From a virus: a DNA stretch of 64,000 nt. The notes beneath the pieces were generated by a model. It worked only from the letters and a program-made list of their open reading frames with translations. It was not told where the DNA came from and did not search any database. The stretch lies in the IMG/VR virus record IMGVR_UViG_3300027287_000002, positions 82,709-146,708 of that record. One strand, 5' to 3'. The position numbers and the translations under genes are program-made. Shown here piece by piece: positions 43,743 through 54,100 of the stretch (position 1 is the first letter of the stretch; the number at the start of each line of letters is the position of its first letter).

Positions 43743-45251
43743 CTATATCACATCTGTTAATGGATCTGCTTTTGCATTACCTGTTAATGGCAATAATGAC
43801 AAATTATCACTGTTTGTGATTTTACCTGCAGGAAACAAAATGTTTGCATTAAATGTAGGAAAGCCTGCTTGATCTCTACTCTTTAAACATTGATACTTAA
43901 TTTGTTTCTGTTCTCTCACATCATTACCAAACCAATTTGCTATCACTATATCTGCTGATCGTTCTGCTTCATTTGCATAAGACAAGTGTGTTAATTGATA
44001 CTCACCATTCTTTTTAAGAGCATCATTATAGCCATCACGACTAATCTGAAATAAACATAACACAGGAATACCTTGACCACGATTAAAATTCATTGCCATT
44101 CTCTTTAAATCTCTAATGACTTCATTTAATCTTTCTGTGGTTGATCCATATTTAGTTCTACTTGCTAGTAACAAAGCATGGTCTACTACGATCAAATCTA
44201 TCTTTTCTTTTTGACTTAATAACTCTGCTTTTGCTCTTAAATCTTCTACTGTGAAATCAAAGCTATCAGGATTATCTCCTTCTATATGAATTGCTCCATA
44301 TTCACCATTTTCTCTACATTTCTTTAAATCAGGTACTACATAATTAAAAAAGAAATCTTTCTCTTCTGCTGTTAGCTTGCCACCACGAACTTTAGATGGA
44401 TCAATCCCTTCATATAATTCTACATTAGGTTTCTGTAATCCTAATGCTAAACGAATATTCTTAAATTTAGAATGACAAGAATGAATACAATAAATTGATC
44501 TTCTTACTTGTGGATAGTGCATTTCTAATGAGAAATATAAAGTATTGGTCTTATCCCAAGTAGCTTGTGAATATGCCCAATTTAATGCTGTCTTTGATTT
44601 AGCATGACCTGTAAAGCCAGCTAAAATATATAACTCTTTTTTTCTAAATCCACCTATCGCATCATCTATAATCTTAATACCTGTTGTAGGAATGACTTCT
44701 CTACCTGCCTCTTCTGCTTTTTGATATTCTTCTGCAAGGTCTTCTACATCTGTTAATACTTCACCACCTAGCTTTGATCCAAATGTAGGTGTCATCACTT
44801 CTACTAACTTATTAGATAAGAAACGACCTGCATCTCTTGCTCCTTTAAGAATAGTTTTATGGTTGCCTTTTTCTTTGACTTCTAAACCACTTTTAATAAT
44901 TGTCTTAACATCTGTAATGGTATTTGACAATTTAATGATACGAGCCTCTTCTACAAGGTTTTCAATTTCACTTAGGAAATTACCTTTATAGATAGGTGTA
45001 ATAGATGCTAATGCACGAACACGATCTGAACATTCAAATTCATTTTGTGTTTCAAAGTGTTGTGTAATAGTAGCATGATCAGGTAAATGTCCGTGATTTG
45101 ACATAAAACCTTTTACATAAGACCAAATCGCATTATCTTCTTTTGTTTCAAAGTTAAAAATGCTTTCTCTTAATGCCATGTAATTCATCTGCATTTGATT
45201 AATATCATCACCTAATCTTTGATCAGGCAATATACTTCTTAAAATCTTCAT
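43743..45251 (-). CDS. dnaB: DnaB-type replicative helicase
   Basis: This 502-residue protein is a RecA-fold hexameric helicase of the DnaB/gp41 type. Walker A is GFTGHAKSKT at 212-221, slightly unusual in having KSKT in place of KTA/KST. SLEM at 241-244 holds the catalytic glutamate (Glu243), IVVDH at 354-358 is Walker B, and LFQISRDG near 400-407 is the H3 (SQLSR-like) motif. The first 170 residues form the helical N-terminal domain with NHGHLPDHATI, as in phage DnaB-like proteins. It would unwind DNA at the fork and recruit the CHC2 primase encoded next. Confidence 0.93.
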   Translation of the reverse strand: MKILRSILPDQRLGDDINQMQMNYMALRESIFNFETKEDNAIWSYVKGFMSNHGHLPDHATITQHFETQNEFECSDRVRALASITPIYKGNFLSEIENLVEEARIIKLSNTITDVKTIIKSGLEVKEKGNHKTILKGARDAGRFLSNKLVEVMTPTFGSKLGGEVLTDVEDLAEEYQKAEEAGREVIPTTGIKIIDDAIGGFRKKELYILAGFTGHAKSKTALNWAYSQATWDKTNTLYFSLEMHYPQVRRSIYCIHSCHSKFKNIRLALGLQKPNVELYEGIDPSKVRGGKLTAEEKDFFFNYVVPDLKKCRENGEYGAIHIEGDNPDSFDFTVEDLRAKAELLSQKEKIDLIVVDHALLLASRTKYGSTTERLNEVIRDLKRMAMNFNRGQGIPVLCLFQISRDGYNDALKKNGEYQLTHLSYANEAERSADIVIANWFGNDVREQKQIKYQCLKSRDQAGFPTFNANILFPAGKITNSDNLSLLPLTGNAKADPLTDVI

Positions 45252-45264
45252 GTTTTCTTATCTC

Positions 45265-45933
45265 TTAAATTTTAAGTGTTGGTACTTTTTTGTTTTCAAC
45301 TTCTTGTTGCTCTACAAGTCTTATATTATTCCATCCTAATAATACATCTTCTACACCTCTTGACCATGCAATATGTCCTTCACATAATGGTCTGTTTGGA
45401 TCAACTACAATCCAAGTAGGTTTATTAAGATGTTGTCTTAATTCTATTGTTTCTATTAAGACTTCAGGCATAGCTGAATTTCTTGCCATCTTAACACCTA
45501 ATCTCACTATTAAAAGACTTGGTGCTTCAGCCATATCTTCTAAACCACGAACTGTAATTTCTCTAGTGAAATCAGGATCAATAATATCACTTTGTGCTAA
45601 TGAGATATTAGAAAGCCATGCACTCATTAAATTTGCATCAGATACAACTTTAATAAAAAAGCTAGGATTCTTTTCTAAAAAGATTGCTCCTTTCAGATGA
45701 GAACATAATTCTGTTTTCTCTGCATGAACAATAATGTTTTCTTTTAGTTTACCTTTTAAAGGTGTAGCTTTTTTCGCTGGAAATTGACTTAAACCTGTCC
45801 AAGCTCTTTCACATTGATTTTTCAAATGTTCTTTTAATACACATGAACATTGAGCCATGATAGGTTCATTTCTATAATATTGACCACTAGGTACTAAACC
45901 TATGCCACCACATTTTTCACAAACTTTAGCCAT
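45265..45933 (-). CDS. Zinc-finger helicase loader-like protein
   Basis: Just upstream of the helicase gene, this 222-residue protein has CEKCGG near its start and CSC near residue 30, a compact zinc site like that at the head of DnaC/DnaI-type loaders and their phage cousins. The rest has the strand-helix rhythm of an AAA+ core (SFFIKVVSDANLMSAWLSN; LLIVRLGV; KPTWIVVDPNRP), but no Walker A is present, so ATP binding looks lost. A loader or helicase accessory role is inferred from position and architecture. The start at 45933 overlaps the previous gene's stop region; an ATG at 45945 would add 4 residues. Confidence 0.6.
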   Translation of the reverse strand: MAKVCEKCGGIGLVPSGQYYRNEPIMAQCSCVLKEHLKNQCERAWTGLSQFPAKKATPLKGKLKENIIVHAEKTELCSHLKGAIFLEKNPSFFIKVVSDANLMSAWLSNISLAQSDIIDPDFTREITVRGLEDMAEAPSLLIVRLGVKMARNSAMPEVLIETIELRQHLNKPTWIVVDPNRPLCEGHIAWSRGVEDVLLGWNNIRLVEQQEVENKKVPTLKI

Positions 45934-47524
45934 TGTCTTTTGCATCCTCTAGTAAGCCATTGAAAATATCTTTGAGTTCTGTATCAGATACTCCTTCTAT
46001 CTTATCTGATTCTTCATCGTTTTTCAGTCTTTTACCTAAAACATTTTCAATTAAATCCATTTTACTTGCTAAGGCTTTCATTACACGATCATCAATAGTC
46101 TTTGGACAAACTAAATGATAACAAAATACACGATCATGAATACTACCGATACGAATCATTCTACCAATGATTTGAAGATAATCACCTGCACTCCATGGGG
46201 AGTCATAAAAGATAACTGCTTTAGCTAACTGTAAATTAATACCTTCTGCCGCCGCCATTGTAATCAAGACGACCTTTACATCAGAATTTTCATCTTGAAA
46301 TGCCTCTTGTGATTTCTTTCTCTCATCATCCTTTTCACCACCTGTAATTCTTACACTCTTAATTTTCTTTGCTGTTAGTTCTCTTTCCAAAACATCTATC
46401 ATCTTCCTAAACCTTGAAAAGATAATTACCTTTTCTCCATCTAGTTCATCTTCTAGTAACTCAAATAAAGCATCCATTTTGCCACTATCACCTGTCGCAT
46501 CTACAAGTTCTAAATGGTTTACAATCTGTTGACAATACATAACTGCTGTGAGTTTTGTTACTTCCTTTTGTTTGATCTCACCTGATTCAGCATCATATTT
46601 TTCTAATAGACCACTTAATGCTTCTTTATATTTTGATCTTTGTTGATCAGATAATTCACATTCAATTCTCTTAGTAGTCAATGGTGGCAATTCACTCGCT
46701 ACTTCATGTTTTGGTCTACCTACAAAGAAAGGATCAATCTTTTCTTTAAATGCTTCAATATCAGATTTCCTATGACCTACTACAAACTTAATTCTCTTTC
46801 TACCTATTTGCTTATCTACACATACACAGTAATTAGACATGAATACATTCTTGCTAGGCATAAGTCCGGGGACAGTTACTTTATAGATTGCCCATGCTTC
46901 CATAAGTCTATTTTTAATAATAGTAGCTGATAAAGACCATACCTTTTCTGCACTACCAGATAAATGAGAACAAACTTGATGGATTTGAGAAGTATCGTTT
47001 TTAAAAGCAGTTGCCTCGTCAAAGACCATAACATTACCTGTGATAGGTTGAATAATATCAAAATCAATCACACCTGTTCTATAACCTAAAATAAGAACTT
47101 TAGTAGTAGTACAGGCAAAGTAAGCATCATAAACCTTTTGTCTTTTCTTTTTATCTCCACTGACAACAAAACAAGAGATACTACCATTGGTAAATTTCTC
47201 AAATTCACTTGCCCATTGGTTTAGAGCAGATTTAGTAGTCATAATGACAGCAGGCATATCAGGTCTTTTTTCCCATACATAGCATAGAGATGCTATGGTT
47301 TGAATCGTTTTACCTAACCCCGTGTCATCGCCAAGTACAAATCGTGGCATTGCAAGTAAATGCAGAATGCCTTGTAATTGATAGTTTCTTAATGTTAAAG
47401 GTTTGCCATTTGCCAAATGAGTTCTCAAGAATGAGTTTGCAGGCATTTTGATTTCTTGTTTAACACGAACTTCTCTTAATTTTTCAATAGTAGCAAGTAG
47501 CTTTGGATCTTTTAAATAATTCAT
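45926..47524 (-). CDS. SNF2-family DNA helicase/translocase
   Basis: This 532-residue SF2 protein has the full helicase set: QxxGI Q-motif region, Walker A GDDTGLGKT at about 65-73, DEAT at 169-172, SLSATIIKNR motif III, IIFSRFRKM and MAAAEGINLQ in the second lobe, and QIIGRMIRIGS as motif VI. It would translocate on duplex DNA, as in branch migration or DNA remodelling during replication and repair; the exact job is unknown. The frame is open from a TTG at 47545, but that codon has no ribosome binding site, so I used the ATG at 47524; the core is unaffected. Confidence 0.9.
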   Translation of the reverse strand: MNYLKDPKLLATIEKLREVRVKQEIKMPANSFLRTHLANGKPLTLRNYQLQGILHLLAMPRFVLGDDTGLGKTIQTIASLCYVWEKRPDMPAVIMTTKSALNQWASEFEKFTNGSISCFVVSGDKKKRQKVYDAYFACTTTKVLILGYRTGVIDFDIIQPITGNVMVFDEATAFKNDTSQIHQVCSHLSGSAEKVWSLSATIIKNRLMEAWAIYKVTVPGLMPSKNVFMSNYCVCVDKQIGRKRIKFVVGHRKSDIEAFKEKIDPFFVGRPKHEVASELPPLTTKRIECELSDQQRSKYKEALSGLLEKYDAESGEIKQKEVTKLTAVMYCQQIVNHLELVDATGDSGKMDALFELLEDELDGEKVIIFSRFRKMIDVLERELTAKKIKSVRITGGEKDDERKKSQEAFQDENSDVKVVLITMAAAEGINLQLAKAVIFYDSPWSAGDYLQIIGRMIRIGSIHDRVFCYHLVCPKTIDDRVMKALASKMDLIENVLGKRLKNDEESDKIEGVSDTELKDIFNGLLEDAKDNG

Positions 47525-47596
47525 TTTTAAGTAGTCATCTTTCAAAGTGATAATGAATGATCTACTTATAAGATATTTATCTATGCTTTACATCTA

Positions 47597-48043
47597 TTAA
47601 AGCACTTGTTTTTTTACAACACCTGTCATTGGTTTCCAAGTCAAAATAATATTAAACAGGATAGCATATTCAGTAGCTAGTGGTCTATTAGAATGTAAAA
47701 GTTTAAATGTTTGTTCTTGAATATAATCTGACTTGATATTAATTTGTTTTTGTTTTTCTTTAAGCCATGTTTTTTGAATCCATTTAATAATTTTACGAAC
47801 AGCTGTGATTGCTCTTAAATAGATATCACCTGTATAGACAGGTTTTCTCTTAATAGTACCATATTTAAGTTTAGCTATTCTAGTTAGCATAATATATGCT
47901 TGTGTTTGCTCGGATTTACCAACCTTTCTTTTAATAAAGAAGTACCAAGCAACATTTGCTGAATCGGCATCACGACCAAAAAACTCTAAAATAAACTTAA
48001 ACAGTTCATCTGTTTCAACATCTGTAAATTTAAAAATATCCAT
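47597..48043 (-). CDS. Unknown 148-residue basic protein
   Basis: This helical, Lys-rich protein begins MDIFKFTDVETDELFKFIL and contains AVRKIIKWIQKTWLKEKQKQ, a strongly basic amphipathic helix. It lies one base after the gene at 48045-48509. A gap of 72 bases to the SNF2 gene holds a possible TTATAAGTA promoter core, so the SNF2 unit may have its own start. A DNA-binding role is possible from charge and context. No family recognised. Confidence 0.72.
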   Translation of the reverse strand: MDIFKFTDVETDELFKFILEFFGRDADSANVAWYFFIKRKVGKSEQTQAYIMLTRIAKLKYGTIKRKPVYTGDIYLRAITAVRKIIKWIQKTWLKEKQKQINIKSDYIQEQTFKLLHSNRPLATEYAILFNIILTWKPMTGVVKKQVL

Positions 48044-48044
48044 T

Positions 48045-48509
48045 TTAACCTACCATCCTTAGTCCAAGTTTGTTAATAAGTCTAATGTATAAATTCTTTA
48101 CTTCGATTGCGACTTCTTTGCTTTTTGGATGATCTGCTTGATCTAAAGCACCTTCCCAATCACCTGCTAATAAAAGTTGAATGACTACATCACCATTCAT
48201 TGGTTCATGAATCATGATCTTATTTCTTCTTTTTTCATTTAGAATTGTAGCAATAATTCTATCTCTTGCTTGTTTTACTCTTGCACTATGCTTTTGAATA
48301 TTGCCTATCAATATTCTACAGGTTTCATTTGATGCCATCTTAATAGCTGTATCATAATCATTTGCCATTAAGACATCTACAATCTTTGGATCATCAAACT
48401 TTTCAATCGTAGCATATATATCTAATAAGGTTGCTATATTGTCTTCAGCATTTCTTGTAGGTAAAGAATGTGTTGAATATCCACCATAGGCTTTTTCTGA
48501 TCTGTTCAT
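48045..48509 (-). CDS. Unknown 154-residue protein, first gene of the replication operon
   Basis: AAAGGAG lies upstream of the ATG at 48509. The N-terminus is flexible (MNRSEKAYGGYSTHSLPTR) and the rest is a string of helices (NIATLLDIYATIEKF, VKQARDRIIATILNEKRRNK). There is no cysteine or known motif. It opens the minus-strand run of replication genes, divergent from the tail tube gene across a 96-base gap. Function unknown. Confidence 0.72.
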   Translation of the reverse strand: MNRSEKAYGGYSTHSLPTRNAEDNIATLLDIYATIEKFDDPKIVDVLMANDYDTAIKMASNETCRILIGNIQKHSARVKQARDRIIATILNEKRRNKIMIHEPMNGDVVIQLLLAGDWEGALDQADHPKSKEVAIEVKNLYIRLINKLGLRMVG

Positions 48510-48566
48510 TTTAAAACTCCTTTATGCAAAAGTAGTTTTCAATAAATATTTTATTATTTTCTTAAG

Positions 48567-48581
48567 TATTAAATACTCTAA
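48567..48581 (+). promoter_or_regulatory. Candidate late promoter motif for the tail operon
   Basis: TATTAAATACTCTAA ends 24 bases before the ATG at 48606. It fits TAWATRYTCTWW, as do the copies at 1307, 3105 and 29044. The core AGTATTAAATACT is nearly palindromic, so another protein could bind here instead. Confidence 0.4.
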
Positions 48582-48605
48582 TTTCAGAAAAAAGGATAGA
48601 TCACC

Positions 48606-49379
48606 ATGTCTAAGAATCCAGATCAAAATCCACAAAATGTGGGTGGCTTTGATATGCAAGGTACTAGCGAACTTTACAAATTTAATACATCACCAAATAC
48701 TCGTGTTGCTCTTTCTCAAAAGGTAAGAATCCTAGCACCTACTTATGGTAAAACAGGACAAACTGCTTTAAAGAAATATCAGTTAGGTGTTGTAGAAACT
48801 TTTTCTTATGAAGGTAATAGTAGATCTACAGAAGCTAGAAGAGGTATTGGTTTTGGTGATCAGATTGCAGAACTTGTACCCGGGCTCACTGATCCACCAA
48901 CCATTTCTTTCACTCGTGCTTTATTTTATTTATCTAATGCTTTCCAAACGATTGGTTTTGCAGGTGGTGTAGACGGACCCGTAAGAAGTGTTAAGCATAC
49001 TCGCTGGCCCTTTGATGTTGAAGAACAACTTGTGTTTAGTGATATTGCAGATAATGAATCAGATGGTACAGATGGCAATACATATACTCAAGGTATTGTT
49101 AATGTAGATTACTCTGCTCAAAATGTTACTGAACCTGATGTCTCAGCATTTAGATATTCTAAAAAAGTACACAAAGCTATTTTAACTTATTTTGAAACCT
49201 GTTGGTTGCACTCTATTGATCACTCTGTTGATATTAGTTCTGCACATATTATGGAAAATGTTGCTTGTGGTGTTACAGATGTACACGATGGTCTTTCTAC
49301 TTATGGTGAGTTCTTATCTACAGGTAATAATCCTTATCTTGGTCAAGTTGCATCTAAACGATTCCCTGCATCTCGTTGA
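48606..49379 (+). CDS. Probable tail tube protein
   Basis: This 257-residue protein heads the tail operon in the order tube, assembly chaperones, tape measure that is typical of myovirus tails. It is beta-rich, soluble and has the GVVETFSYEGNSRSTEARRG and GLTDPPTISFTRALFYL segments, which look like the strands of a gp19-like tube fold with an inserted loop. A neck or sheath-related protein cannot be excluded; sheath proteins are usually much longer. AAAGGAT precedes the ATG. It is followed by a 7-bp hairpin at 49396-49413, which could favour high expression of this gene relative to the next. Confidence 0.68.
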   Translation: MSKNPDQNPQNVGGFDMQGTSELYKFNTSPNTRVALSQKVRILAPTYGKTGQTALKKYQLGVVETFSYEGNSRSTEARRGIGFGDQIAELVPGLTDPPTISFTRALFYLSNAFQTIGFAGGVDGPVRSVKHTRWPFDVEEQLVFSDIADNESDGTDGNTYTQGIVNVDYSAQNVTEPDVSAFRYSKKVHKAILTYFETCWLHSIDHSVDISSAHIMENVACGVTDVHDGLSTYGEFLSTGNNPYLGQVASKRFPASR

Positions 49380-49395
49380 TAATTTTATTGTATGA

Positions 49396-49413
49396 TATAG
49401 ATGACGATCTATA
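49396..49413 (+). promoter_or_regulatory. Short hairpin after the tail tube gene
   Basis: TATAGAT, GACG, ATCTATA is a perfect 7-bp stem with a 4-base loop, 17 bases after the tube gene stop and directly before the AAGGGAG of the chaperone gene. It has no T-run, so it may stabilise the tube message end rather than stop transcription. Confidence 0.5.
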
Positions 49414-49429
49414 AAGGGAGAATATAAAT

Positions 49430-50035
49430 ATGTTTTTAAATGAAATCGCATCTGCATTTGATGATCTTATTAAAATTGGTAATCTCGAAAGACAAGTTAC
49501 TATTGGCAATATTTCTTTAGTGCTTAAAACACTCACACCAGCTGATGAAATTGAAATCCAAAAAGTCATTAGTGCTTTTAGAAATGATGATACACTCGCA
49601 GTTGAGTTTATTGATGTGTTTAGAAAAGAAACTCTTTCAAGAGCAATCATTGAAGTGAATGGTAAAAATCTAAGAAATCTCACAGTCATTGAAACTGAAG
49701 AAAATTTAGATAATGGTGTTTCCATTAAGATCACCAAACAAGAAGCTATTATGAAAATGCTTGATAAATTACCTAAAGGTATTCTTGCACACCTGTTTAA
49801 TGAAATGACTGCTTTAACAGAGCAATCTGAAAAACAAGTGGAAAGTTTATTGCAGGTTAAAGAAAAAGATAATCTTGTTGAGGCAGATTTATTAGAAAAT
49901 AGAGCAAATACTTTAAGACAACAAGAAATTCAGAAAAAGAATGAAGAAAAGACCAAGCAAAGTTTGGCAACTTTAAATAATATTAAGCAACCAAATTTTA
50001 GTGATGCTTTAAAGGAAATCGGATCTGTTGAATAA
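49430..50035 (+). CDS. Probable tail assembly chaperone 1
   Basis: This 201-residue, helical and charged protein sits between the tube and tape measure genes. Residues 30-60 resemble the start of T4 gp26-like/TAC proteins (SLVLKTLTPADEIEIQKVIS), and the C-terminal third is a coiled coil (LLENRANTLRQQEIQKKNEEK). Chaperones here coat the tape measure during tail assembly. AAGGGAG precedes the ATG. The next gene starts 2 bases after the stop; I checked for a -1 frameshift joining them and did not find one (see rejected). Confidence 0.62.
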   Translation: MFLNEIASAFDDLIKIGNLERQVTIGNISLVLKTLTPADEIEIQKVISAFRNDDTLAVEFIDVFRKETLSRAIIEVNGKNLRNLTVIETEENLDNGVSIKITKQEAIMKMLDKLPKGILAHLFNEMTALTEQSEKQVESLLQVKEKDNLVEADLLENRANTLRQQEIQKKNEEKTKQSLATLNNIKQPNFSDALKEIGSVE

Positions 50036-50037
50036 AA

Positions 50038-51096
50038 ATGATAGATCATTATCAAGATTTAAGACAAGTCATTGAATATGGCTTTCTTTCTTTTAAAATA
50101 CTTATCAATCACAGATATATTACTTTCAGATCACCATCTCTTAAAGATTTTGAATTGATGGAATCTTATTCTTTAAGATCTGTAAGAGATATTATTCTTA
50201 TCGCAAGGTGTATCTATTCTATTGGTTATGTCAAAATCAATCAAGACAGAGATTTCTATCAAATGATAGAATTTTGTAAAACCATTCCTATGTCATGTTT
50301 TAATAAGATTGTGCTTTATATATATGCAATCACTAATCGTTTAAGAAATGCAGGTATTTTACTTGAAGGATTTTGCTATGAAACTGAATCAAGACAGCTT
50401 TGGAAAACTTGGATGTCTAAAAATAGATTTCAAAAAGAAGTATCTGATGGTGCTTTTGATACTTTGCAACTCGCTTGGATTATATGGAATGAAAGTGAAG
50501 ATTTAAAAGCTATAGAAGATTCACATTGGCAAAGGTCATTATTTGTAGCTAGTGCTATGGCATCAGGTGTAGATAAAATTAAAGCCAAATGGAAAAATCA
50601 AGAAGAATTGGAAAACAAGAGAAGAGAAGAAGTAAAGAAATATGCTCGCATGGGAAAACCTATGCCTAAAGATGCTAAAGGAGCTGTCCTAGATCAAAAT
50701 GAAAAATTGATTGAAGAAATGAGAAGGTGGTTAGCTGGTGAAGAAGATGAACATGATAAAGTGATTAGAGAACATAAAGAATTTATGAAAGAGCAAATCA
50801 CTAAAGCTAAAACCTATGCAGAAGAACAAAGACAAATTGCTATTGAGAAAAAGGAAGAAATACAAGCTATACCATTGGTTGGTTATTCCTTAGATGATAT
50901 AAAACAAAAGACAGGTGGAATAACACAATCAACAACAATAGGTGTGCATTTAAGTAAAGACAATGAAAAAGTATTAAATAAAATTATGGCAGATGCTCTT
51001 GTACCTGAGCCTTTAAATCCTGAACAAGATTCAATTTTCAATCAATCAAAAACATCATTAATGGATAAAATTACACAAAGGCAACCAAAGATATAG
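50038..51096 (+). CDS. Probable tail assembly protein 2
   Basis: This 352-residue protein lies between chaperone 1 and the tape measure. Its first 180 residues are helical with aromatic-rich segments (YITFRSPSLKDFELMESYS, SRQLWKTWMSKNRF); the rest is a long charged coiled coil (NQEELENKRREEVKKYAR, KEFMKEQITKAKTYAEEQ) and a flexible end. In other tails a second chaperone or tail-length factor is encoded here, sometimes made by frameshift; in this phage it is a separate gene. Function from context. Confidence 0.6.
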   Translation: MIDHYQDLRQVIEYGFLSFKILINHRYITFRSPSLKDFELMESYSLRSVRDIILIARCIYSIGYVKINQDRDFYQMIEFCKTIPMSCFNKIVLYIYAITNRLRNAGILLEGFCYETESRQLWKTWMSKNRFQKEVSDGAFDTLQLAWIIWNESEDLKAIEDSHWQRSLFVASAMASGVDKIKAKWKNQEELENKRREEVKKYARMGKPMPKDAKGAVLDQNEKLIEEMRRWLAGEEDEHDKVIREHKEFMKEQITKAKTYAEEQRQIAIEKKEEIQAIPLVGYSLDDIKQKTGGITQSTTIGVHLSKDNEKVLNKIMADALVPEPLNPEQDSIFNQSKTSLMDKITQRQPKI

Positions 51097-51105
51097 GTAA
51101 AGAAC

Positions 51106-54100
51106 ATGGCAATTCCAAAGATGCAAATGACAATGGATCAGCTGAAAGATCTAACCAAAAAAATTTCTGATACCGATAAAAGTCTTTTAGGTGTGATGAA
51201 TACTATTGTGCATCAAGCAGAACTTGTGAAAAAAGCATCTGCTAATTTTAATGATACTCTTGCTAAAGTGAATAGTAGAACTTTAGGTGATTATGAAGCT
51301 CAAAAGAAAAAACTAAAAGAAATCAATAAAATCAATAAGGATTTCCAAAAATCCGAAATGGAAATTTTAAATAATATCAAAAACCTTCAAGCAGTAGGAT
51401 CTAAAGAATCAAGAAAACAAATCATTGAACAAAGACTTGAATTAAAGAATTTACAAAAAGAACATGAAAAAATGTTTAATACTCAAAGGAGAGCATATGA
51501 AGAAATTGCCAAACAGAATTTAAAGATCATTAAAGACTTTGAAGATGGTATTGAAGAAATTAATCAAAATTTAGATAGTGCTTTTAAAGATGGAAATCTT
51601 TTCAAACAAATTTCTTCAATAGGTAGCGAATTACAAGAAGTTATAGAAACTGCTATGGATGGTGGTATTGCAGGAATGGAAAAAATCCTATCATCTTCTT
51701 TAGGTGGCATCACTAAAGTCTTTCAAATAAGAGCATTAAAACTAGCTGAACAAGGTAAAAAAGATTTAGCTAGAATTACTGAATTAAAAAAAAGAGGTGC
51801 TAAATCAGGTGGTTCATCCGATGATGATAAAGAACTTACTACATTAGAATCAAGTAGAGTTAGTTCTGAAAAAGATGCTACAGGTATGTTAGCTATGAGT
51901 AAAGGTATGCAGATGCTTTCTGTAGGTGTAATGGGTGTTGTCACTGCCTTTAAAATGATGATTGATGCTGAATCTAAAGTTAAAGAATTTAATAAAGATA
52001 TGTTGAACGATGCAGGTGGTTCTTTATCTTTTCTTAAACATAGTCAAGAAGGTTTAGCTAGTAGTTTAAATACCTATCGTGAAGGTTTTGCTAAAATGGC
52101 AAACACTGTAGGTATGAAAGCTGATGAGATCAAATCTCAATTTATTGCTCTACAAGACACTACTTTCTTCAATAAAGAAACACTTAAAGATTTTGATGGT
52201 TTTGAAAGAGCATTTAAAACACTATCTACTTATTCTAAAGGTCTTGGTCTTTCTATTTCTGAAACAACAGAAATTGCTGAATCTTTTGTTGATAGTATGG
52301 CTATCGATACATCTACACAAGATGGTATGGAAACTTTATCTTCTGCTTTTCAAAGTATTGGTTTCTTTGCAAGCAAATCTAATATCTCTACCAAAGCATT
52401 TACCAACCAGCTTAAAGAGGCTAATGCTAAATCTACTAGCTTTAATAAGTCTATTGTTCAAACTGCATCTGTTATGTTTAAAGTTAATAAAGCATTAGGT
52501 GCAAATCGAGCAAAAGACTTCTTTGAAGGATTTGAGGATCAAAAAGAAAAAGAATATGCAGATCTTATTAAAAACCTTGCAATGGCTGGAGGTCCCGCAA
52601 GCGAAACGATGCAAAAAATTATGCGACAAAATGCTATTACAAGTGCAGGTGGTCTTCAAAAAGCAATTAGCAGTGATGAAGAAAAAAAAGCATTTGAAAA
52701 AGCATCTAAAGAATCAGGTTTAAATCTCGATCTCACTAAAAGTAATGAAGAAATTATGACACAATTACAAGGTGTTGATCTAACAAGCGATGCTTTTGTT
52801 AAATTCATAAGTACTTTAGAAGATTCAGGTATTGGTAATGCCTCTGCTTTAATTGAAAAAGTACAAGCAGGTGTTAGATCTGCTCAAGGTGTTGGTAAAG
52901 ATAAAGGATTTGAAGAACAATCATTAGCTTTAAGAGAACTTTCTATGGGTGGTCAATATGCAATGAAATTTGCTGAAGCAAAAGCTATTATTGAAACAGG
53001 TGCAGGTAAAGGTAAAACAATTAGTCAATTAGATGAAAAAGTTTTAGAAACAGTTAAAACTGCTCTCAAAGGTCAAGGCAAAACTGAAAAAGAAATCAAT
53101 ACTTTAATTTCTTTAGATCAAAGAGCAAGAGGTGATTTTAGCAAAGCACAAGAAATCCAAGCTAAATATGCAAGTGCTAGTGCTGAGGACAAACAAAAAA
53201 TGGATGAAGATTTAGCTAAAATGGGTTTAATGATGAATGCTCAAGGTGAACTTGTTACTAAAAATACACAGCAACTCGTTAAATCTACTGAAGATATGTA
53301 TGTCGCAACAGGTGAAATTTTTAGTGAGGAACAAAAAGCAAGAGAACCTAAAGTTAAATCTGAACAGGATCTTATGAAAGATCAAATAGATGCTACTTGG
53401 GGTATGGGTGATCGTCTTGAAGCTACCTTCGGTGTTTATCTTGAACAGCTTAATACTTATGTTGCTAAAATCTTATCTTATATTTCATCTTGGTTTGGCA
53501 CTCAAACAAATCAAGAAATGAAAACTCAACAAAGACTACAAGAAGAAAAAATTGACCAACAAAAGCGATACGATAAACAAATTAAAGAAGAAACAGATAA
53601 AATCGCTCAACTTAAAAAGACAGGTGGCAGTGCAGATGAAGTTGCGAAAAGTGAAAAAAGAATTGCTGAACTTTCTAAACTTAAAGAATCTAGTCAAAGC
53701 GAACTAGAACTTCTACAAAAAGGTGCTACTTTATTAGGAAATAAAAAACAACAAGAACTCCAACTTGCTACTACTAAAAGAGATGTTGCTAGTAAAGCAT
53801 TTGGTGCTGGCACAGCAGGTGCTAAATTAGGTGCTTTAAAAGAAAGTTTAGGCAAATCTACAGATCAAGAAGTTTTAGATTTATTAGATGAAATGAGAGA
53901 TATTTATGAAAACAAAGATGATGAAGATGCTACTGAAGAAGAATTAAAAAAACTTGCTGACTTTGAAGAAAAAGTTAAAGCATCAGGTCTACAATTACAA
54001 CTCGATTCTACTTTAGGTACTGAATATGCTAAAATCTTTGATGATCAAGGTAGAGCTTTATTTGAATCTATTGAAGGTTATATGAGTGATACAAATAAAG

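Noticed and set aside
45926-47545. TTG at 47545 as start of the SNF2 helicase
   Set aside because: No ribosome binding site upstream of the TTG; ATG at 47524 leaves the helicase core intact, though its own site is weak too.
49990-50045. Possible -1 frameshift (T TTA AAG slippery site) joining the two tail chaperone genes, as in many phages
   Set aside because: The slippery heptamer is in frame, but the -1 frame meets TGA at 50029-50031 before the second gene's ATG, and that gene has its own start 2 bases after the first stop.
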